In this document: piece by piece, positions 6,619 to 9,683 of the stretch | Layout: every line of letters begins with the position of its first letter | Position numbering within the stretch: the first letter of the stretch is position 1 | Translations under genes and position numbers: made by a program | The notes under the pieces: model-generated | Told to the model about the DNA's origin: nothing | Seen by the model: only the letters and a program-made list of their open reading frames with translations | Database searches by the model: none | Source of the DNA: Actinomycetota bacterium | GTDB lineage: Bacteria; Actinomycetota; Thermoleophilia; Gaiellales; Gaiellaceae | DNA length: 9,683 nucleotides | Assembly: GCA_005884155.1 (NCBI GenBank) | Contig: VAXD01000104.1 | Span: 1 to 9,683 of the forward strand | Reading direction: 5' to 3'

Positions 6619-7673
6619 CGCCGCACCTCGCGGTAGAGGCGGTCGTGCGCTTCGGCGGAGCGCTTCCACGTGAGCTCCTTCGCAGCACGTTCGGCGCCTG
6701 CGGCGGCCGCGGCGAGCGCCTTCGGCTCGAGCAGGCGCGTGCAGGCTTCCGCGAGCGCTTTCGGGTCGTCCACGGGCACGACTTCACCCGCTTTGAACTC
6801 GCGCACGATCTCGCCGAGGGAGCCGATGTCGGTCACGACCACCGGGCGACGGTAGCCGATCGCCGTCGCGAGCACTCCGGACGAGTCGAGCTGCCGGTAG
6901 GGCAGGATGACAGCGGCCGCGCGGGCCATCAGGCCGGGAACCTCGTCCGCCTGGATGAAGCGCAGCTGCCATTCGACGCCGCCGTTTCTCTTCGGGACCG
7001 GGTCGAGCGGGTCGCCGGCAACCACGAGCTTTGCGTCCGGGATCTCCGGCAGCGCGTCGAGCAGGACGTCGAGTCCCTTGTAGTCGCGGATCAGCCCGAA
7101 GAAGAGCAGCGTCCGGCCTCCGGGCGGCGGGAGCGGCTCGCCCTCGAAGACCGGGTGGGGGATGCGGACGATCCGTTCGCGCGGCAGGCCGAGCTCGACG
7201 AGTTGCTCGACCGCGCGTTGCGAGTGGACGACTACGCGCTCGGCGGTCTCGAGCACGTCGGGCCAGACGGGCTGCGCGCGGCGGCGGCGGGGCATGACGT
7301 CGTGGGCGGTCAGGACAACGGGCCGCTCGTCGGCGACCCGGCGCAGCCAGCGCAGGTCGAGCTCGGGACGCGGGAGCCACTGCACGTGCACGACATCGGG
7401 GTCGAGCCGCTCGATCCGGCGCACGAGCCGCGCGACACTCGGCGCGTACTCGAGCCCCTTCGCGGCGAGCCGGAGCGGCGAGCGGCGGAAGACACGCGTC
7501 GAGACAGGCGCGAACAGCTCCTCGCGGCCGTAGCCCTCCGGCTCGGGCGTGCGGCCGTGCGGGAAGCGGGAGGTCAGGAGCGTGACCGCGTGGCCCTCGG
7601 CGGCGAGGGCGGTCGCGAGCGCGTGGTCGTACGGCGGCGTGTACGCGAGCGGGTCGACGAGCGCGATCCGCAT
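6615..7673 (-). CDS. Family 4 (GT-B) glycosyltransferase
   Basis: 352 residues, the normal length for a GT4 enzyme. The N-terminal Rossmann half begins MRIALVDPLAYTPPYDHALA and contains DVVHVQWLP (93-101) and LTAHDVMP (121-128). The C-terminal donor-binding half contains LLFFGLIRDYKGLDVLLDAL (189-208), KLVVAGDP (215-222), ILPYRQLDSSGVLATAIGYR (256-275) and RPVVVTDIGSLGEIV (276-290). The site of the usual first Glu in the E-x7-E motif reads DSSG, a variant I associate with a GT4 subgroup rather than loss of activity. It should add a sugar from a nucleotide donor to the growing lipid-linked glycan in the cytoplasm; donor and linkage are unknown. Start ATG shares one base with the upstream TGA (TGATG), and the stop overlaps the sugar transferase start, so expression is coupled on both sides. 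Confidence 0.93.
   Translation of the reverse strand: MRIALVDPLAYTPPYDHALATALAAEGHAVTLLTSRFPHGRTPEPEGYGREELFAPVSTRVFRRSPLRLAAKGLEYAPSVARLVRRIERLDPDVVHVQWLPRPELDLRWLRRVADERPVVLTAHDVMPRRRRAQPVWPDVLETAERVVVHSQRAVEQLVELGLPRERIVRIPHPVFEGEPLPPPGGRTLLFFGLIRDYKGLDVLLDALPEIPDAKLVVAGDPLDPVPKRNGGVEWQLRFIQADEVPGLMARAAAVILPYRQLDSSGVLATAIGYRRPVVVTDIGSLGEIVREFKAGEVVPVDDPKALAEACTRLLEPKALAAAAAGAERAAKELTWKRSAEAHDRLYREVRR
6624..6629 (-). promoter_or_regulatory. Shine-Dalgarno site for the sugar transferase
   Basis: GAGGTG on the minus strand, with GAGG seven bases before the GTG at 6618, inside the end of the preceding GT4 gene. It decides the start in favour of 6618 over 6669. Confidence 0.6.
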
Positions 7674-8809
7674 CAGACGCGGGAGCGCAGGTAGCCGAGG
7701 CTGGCGACCGCGGGCGCGGGGTCGTCGGCGGCGAAGGTCGCGCGCACCTTCTTGCGGTTCAGGTAGTGCCGCAGGAACTCGCGCGCGGGCAGCTCGCGGC
7801 GGCGGGCCATCTGGGCCGAGACCCAGACATCCTTCGCGAGGTAGATCCAGGTCAGCTGCTCGGTCATCGTCCGCGCGTCCGCGGCGGGGCTGCCGCAGAG
7901 GTCGTCGTAGGCAATGTTGGCGATCCTGAGCTGCGGGCCCGTGGCGATCCCGGCCCAGACCGGCGGGCGAGTATTCACCTCGATCACCTTGAGCAGGCCG
8001 TCACGCGGGTCGCGAACAAACTCGACGTGTGCGAGGCCGCGGTAGTCGACGGCTGCGAGCAGGCGCTGGCCGAGGTCGTGCACCTCCTGGTCGTGGCCGG
8101 ATGCGAAGACGGCGCTCGTGCCGAAGCGGAGCGGGCCCTGGCGGATCTTGCGGCCGACGACGCTCGCGAGCGGGCTGCCTGCACGGCCGATGTAAGTGAA
8201 GAGCGAGTAGACCTGCTCGTGCGAGTCGGGTACGAGCTCCTGGAGGACGGTCTCGAAGCCTCGTTCCTTGGCCCGCTTCCAGGCGGTCACGGCTTCTTCG
8301 ACTGTCGCCGCCGGGACCGCCTTCTCGCCGAGCGCGGCGGCGAACTCCTGGCCTTCGAGCGGCTTGACGAGGAGCGGCGGGTTGAGGCTCGCGTCGAGGA
8401 TCGCTTCGGCGCTCTCGGCGCGGTAGGTGTACGGCGAGGGGACACCGGCCTCGGCAGCGACCTCGGGCAGGAGATCCTTGCGGCGCAGGCGGCGGACGGC
8501 CTCGGGATCGTCCGGAAGCGGGACATCGGCAATTTCGCGAGCCTCGTCCCAGCGGCGCAGGACCGTGTCGACGTTCTCGTCGCGCTCGAGGAAGAGGACA
8601 GGCCGCTCGCCTCCCGCGGCCGCGTGGCGCAGCGCCTCGAGAACCGCGTCGTCGTCGGGCGCGAGCGTGCGGCGCCGCAGGTAGCGGGAGCGCAGACCGA
8701 ACTCGTAGCGGTGCAGCGCGATTCCCTCGACCGGAACGTCGTCGCGCCCGAGGCTGCGCACGATCGCCAGCCCGGCGTGAAGCAACCCGTAAACGACCGC
8801 CGGCCTCAT
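7673..8809 (-). CDS. ATP-grasp family ligase
   Basis: 378 residues from ATG at 8809. An N-terminal nucleotide-binding-like half starts MRPAVVYGLLHAGLAIVRSL. The ATP-grasp half follows: RRKDLLPEVAAEAGVPSPYT (109-128), LLVKPLEG (146-153) with the ATP-contacting Lys149, VLQELVPDSHEQVYS (188-202), GLAHVEFVRD (258-267) and KVIEVNTRPP (274-283) with metal ligands E263, E277 and N279 in place. All expected active-site landmarks are present, so it is probably active. The family joins a carboxylate to an amine or thiol through an acyl-phosphate; members in glycan loci are often loosely labelled carbamoyl-phosphate-synthase-like or carboxylate-amine ligases. The substrate is unknown. With the FemAB-like gene two positions downstream it may supply an amino-acid or acyl substituent (inference). 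The frame is open to 9043, but the extension runs through the palindromic gap and the upstream GT4 gene and is not credible. Confidence 0.9.
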   Translation of the reverse strand: MRPAVVYGLLHAGLAIVRSLGRDDVPVEGIALHRYEFGLRSRYLRRRTLAPDDDAVLEALRHAAAGGERPVLFLERDENVDTVLRRWDEAREIADVPLPDDPEAVRRLRRKDLLPEVAAEAGVPSPYTYRAESAEAILDASLNPPLLVKPLEGQEFAAALGEKAVPAATVEEAVTAWKRAKERGFETVLQELVPDSHEQVYSLFTYIGRAGSPLASVVGRKIRQGPLRFGTSAVFASGHDQEVHDLGQRLLAAVDYRGLAHVEFVRDPRDGLLKVIEVNTRPPVWAGIATGPQLRIANIAYDDLCGSPAADARTMTEQLTWIYLAKDVWVSAQMARRRELPAREFLRHYLNRKKVRATFAADDPAPAVASLGYLRSRV

Positions 8810-8819
8810 TGGCCCTGTT

Positions 8820-8836
8820 CCAGGGACAGTCCCTGG
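8820..8836. repeat. Perfect palindrome, REP-like unit 1
   Basis: CCAGGGAC, one central A, then GTCCCTGG: eight-base arms on a one-base centre. Its core GGGACAGTCCC is the reverse complement of the core at 8903-8913. A second pairing, GGACAG (8824-8829) with CTGTCC (8840-8845), is an alternative fold. It starts 11 bases upstream of the ATP-grasp start codon, so RNA folding could affect ribosome access (inference). Confidence 0.75.
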
Positions 8837-8900
8837 GACCTGTCCGTTCGGCTTCGAAGTGGCTCCAGCAGTGGTCGCATTGTCTCGTTCGGCCACGGCC

Positions 8901-8915
8901 GAGGGACTGTCCCTC
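8901..8915. repeat. Perfect palindrome, REP-like unit 2 (inverted relative to unit 1)
   Basis: GAGGGAC, one central T, then GTCCCTC: seven-base arms. The core GGGACTGTCCC is unit 1 on the opposite strand, so the two units sit head to head about 70 bases apart. It lies 13 bases beyond the stop codon of the right-hand GT4 gene. I saw no further copies of this core in the window. Confidence 0.75.
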
Positions 8916-8927
8916 CGACATGGCTGG

Positions 8928-9683
8928 TCACGACAGGGCCTCTTCGTACGCGGCGATCGTGGCGTCGGTGACCGCCGGCCAGGCGAAGTGCTCCTGGATC
9001 CGCTGCCGCGCAGCCGTCCCGAGGCGCCGACGGAGCTCGGCATCGCCGAGCAGGCGCTCCAGCGCGGACCGCAGCGCGGACACGTCGCGGGGCGGGACGA
9101 GCAGGCCCGTCTCGCCGTCGACGACCAAGTCGAGCAGGCCGCCGACCGCGGACGCCACGACCGGCCGCCCGTACGCCATCGCCTCGGCGCAGACGACGCC
9201 GAAACCCTCGCGCTGCGACGGGCACGCGACTACTGCCGCCCGCTCGTACAACGCCCCAAGCTCGGCGTGCGGGACGAACCCGAGGGCGCCGGGAACGCGA
9301 TCGCGCAGCGGCCCGTCGCCCGCAACCACAAGCTTCATCCCGCGAGCCGCGTCCACCAGCTCCAGGATCCCCTTCTCTGGCGAGAGCCGTCCCGCGAACA
9401 GCACCTCAAGCGGCTCCGCGGGCTCTCCGACCGACTCCGGCACGCGCACGCCGCTCGGGATCACCCGCACGTCGCCGGCGCCGAGCTCACGTGCCGCGTC
9501 CGCGAGAGCGCGCGACGGGCAGATCACGAGCCGCGCCTGCCGCACGACCCGGCGCGCCAGCGATCGAGCCCGACGCGCCAGCTCGACGTCAGTCCCCCAG
9601 AGCTGCAGCACGAAAGGCTTGTCCAGCCTCGCCGCGACGAGCCCAGTCGGTAGCCAGTGCGCGTGCACGAGATCGGCGCCGTC
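8928..9683 (-). CDS. Family 4 (GT-B) glycosyltransferase, 5' part missing
   Basis: 251 residues and the stop are visible; the frame is open through the right edge, and the first visible residues DGADLVHAHWLPTGLVA are an internal GT4 signature, so roughly the first 80-100 residues are outside. A GTG at 9668 falls in the middle of this signature and is not the real start. Numbered from the edge: ARLVICPSRALADAA (50-64), LEVLFAGRLSPEKGILELV (92-110) with the donor-phosphate-binding RLSPEKG, LVVAGDGPLRD (118-128) and CPSQREGFGVVCAEAMA (154-170) with the full E-x7-E pair (E159, E167), then GRPVVASAVGGLLDLVVDG. This is a canonical retaining GT4 enzyme, better conserved at the E-x7-E site than the second GT4 of this cluster. 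It presumably adds a sugar to the same lipid-linked glycan; sugar and linkage are unknown. Confidence 0.93.
   Translation of the reverse strand, partial: DGADLVHAHWLPTGLVAARLDKPFVLQLWGTDVELARRARSLARRVVRQARLVICPSRALADAARELGAGDVRVIPSGVRVPESVGEPAEPLEVLFAGRLSPEKGILELVDAARGMKLVVAGDGPLRDRVPGALGFVPHAELGALYERAAVVACPSQREGFGVVCAEAMAYGRPVVASAVGGLLDLVVDGETGLLVPPRDVSALRSALERLLGDAELRRRLGTAARQRIQEHFAWPAVTDATIAAYEEALS

Larger units (their letters stand above)
8810..8927. other. Only intergenic gap of the operon, with paired palindromes
   Basis: This 118-base gap separates the right-hand GT4 gene from the ATP-grasp gene. It contains two perfect palindromes in opposite orientation, a 12-13 base direct repeat (TGTCCGTTCGGC at 8841-8852 and TGTCTCGTTCGGC at 8881-8893) and an 8-base palindrome CTTCGAAG (8852-8859). 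I see no convincing -10/-35 promoter and no T-run after either hairpin, so a classical intrinsic terminator is not supported. The structure resembles a REP/BIME-type extragenic repeat. Confidence 0.6.

Noticed and set aside
5999..6787. N-terminal extension of the FemAB-like protein to 571 residues
   Set aside because: The added part is an out-of-frame reading of the sugar transferase and GT4 genes; the GTGA overlap at 5998 is the natural start.
6645..7694. 349-codon plus-strand open frame across the second GT4 gene
   Set aside because: Mirror of a well-supported GT4 gene; no motif or ribosome site.
8820..8915. Rho-independent terminator between the right-hand GT4 and the ATP-grasp gene
   Set aside because: Both hairpins are GC-rich but lack a following T-run on either strand.
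8820..8915. CRISPR repeats
   Set aside because: Only two short palindromic cores, in inverted orientation and with no regular repeat-spacer unit.
7766..8971. 401-codon plus-strand open frame across the ATP-grasp gene
   Set aside because: Antisense reading that also crosses the palindromic gap; the opposite strand has a complete ATP-grasp active site.
8810..9043. N-terminal extension of the ATP-grasp protein (78 residues)
   Set aside because: Low-complexity Ser/Arg/Pro translation through the palindromes (VPGTVPGTGP) and the GT4 gene; ATG at 8809 begins a typical domain start.

Overview
High-GC bacterial DNA (about 70% by eye) with every credible gene on the minus strand. The gene content, frequent GTG starts and GC level suggest an actinobacterium, possibly of the soil Thermoleophilia/Gaiellales/Solirubrobacterales type. 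That placement is inference; there is no rRNA or other marker gene in the window.

The window is part of a cell-surface glycan (exopolysaccharide or capsule-like) biosynthesis operon, transcribed from high to low coordinates: GT4 glycosyltransferase (cut by the right edge, 8928-9683), a 118-base gap holding two inverted palindromes, ATP-grasp ligase (7673-8809), second GT4 (6615-7673), small monotopic sugar-phosphate transferase (5995-6618), FemAB/GNAT-like acyl- or aminoacyltransferase (5072-5998), exported Cys-rich protein of unknown function (3997-5148), alpha/beta hydrolase broken by a frameshift (3101-3987), membrane GT2 glycosyltransferase (1984-3096), then two tandem exported PQQ-type beta-propeller proteins (549-1961 and 1-552, the latter cut by the left edge). 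Most junctions overlap by 1-4 bases (TGATG, GTGA, ATGA), so translational coupling and one transcript are likely. The only real intergenic space is 8810-8927.

A working model: the sugar-phosphate transferase loads the first sugar phosphate onto a polyprenyl carrier, the GT4 and GT2 enzymes extend the chain, the ATP-grasp and FemAB-like proteins add or prepare an acyl/amino-acid substituent, and the propeller proteins act outside the membrane as scaffolds or sensors. The transferase families are clear. The substituent chemistry and the propeller role are inference. No flippase, polymerase or chain-length gene is visible here.

The stretch 3101-5148 stands apart. It holds the broken hydrolase and the unknown Cys-rich protein. 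The unknown gene has clearly lower GC than its neighbours and overlaps the upstream gene by 77 bases, so that its entire predicted signal peptide is encoded inside the end of the FemAB-like gene in another frame.
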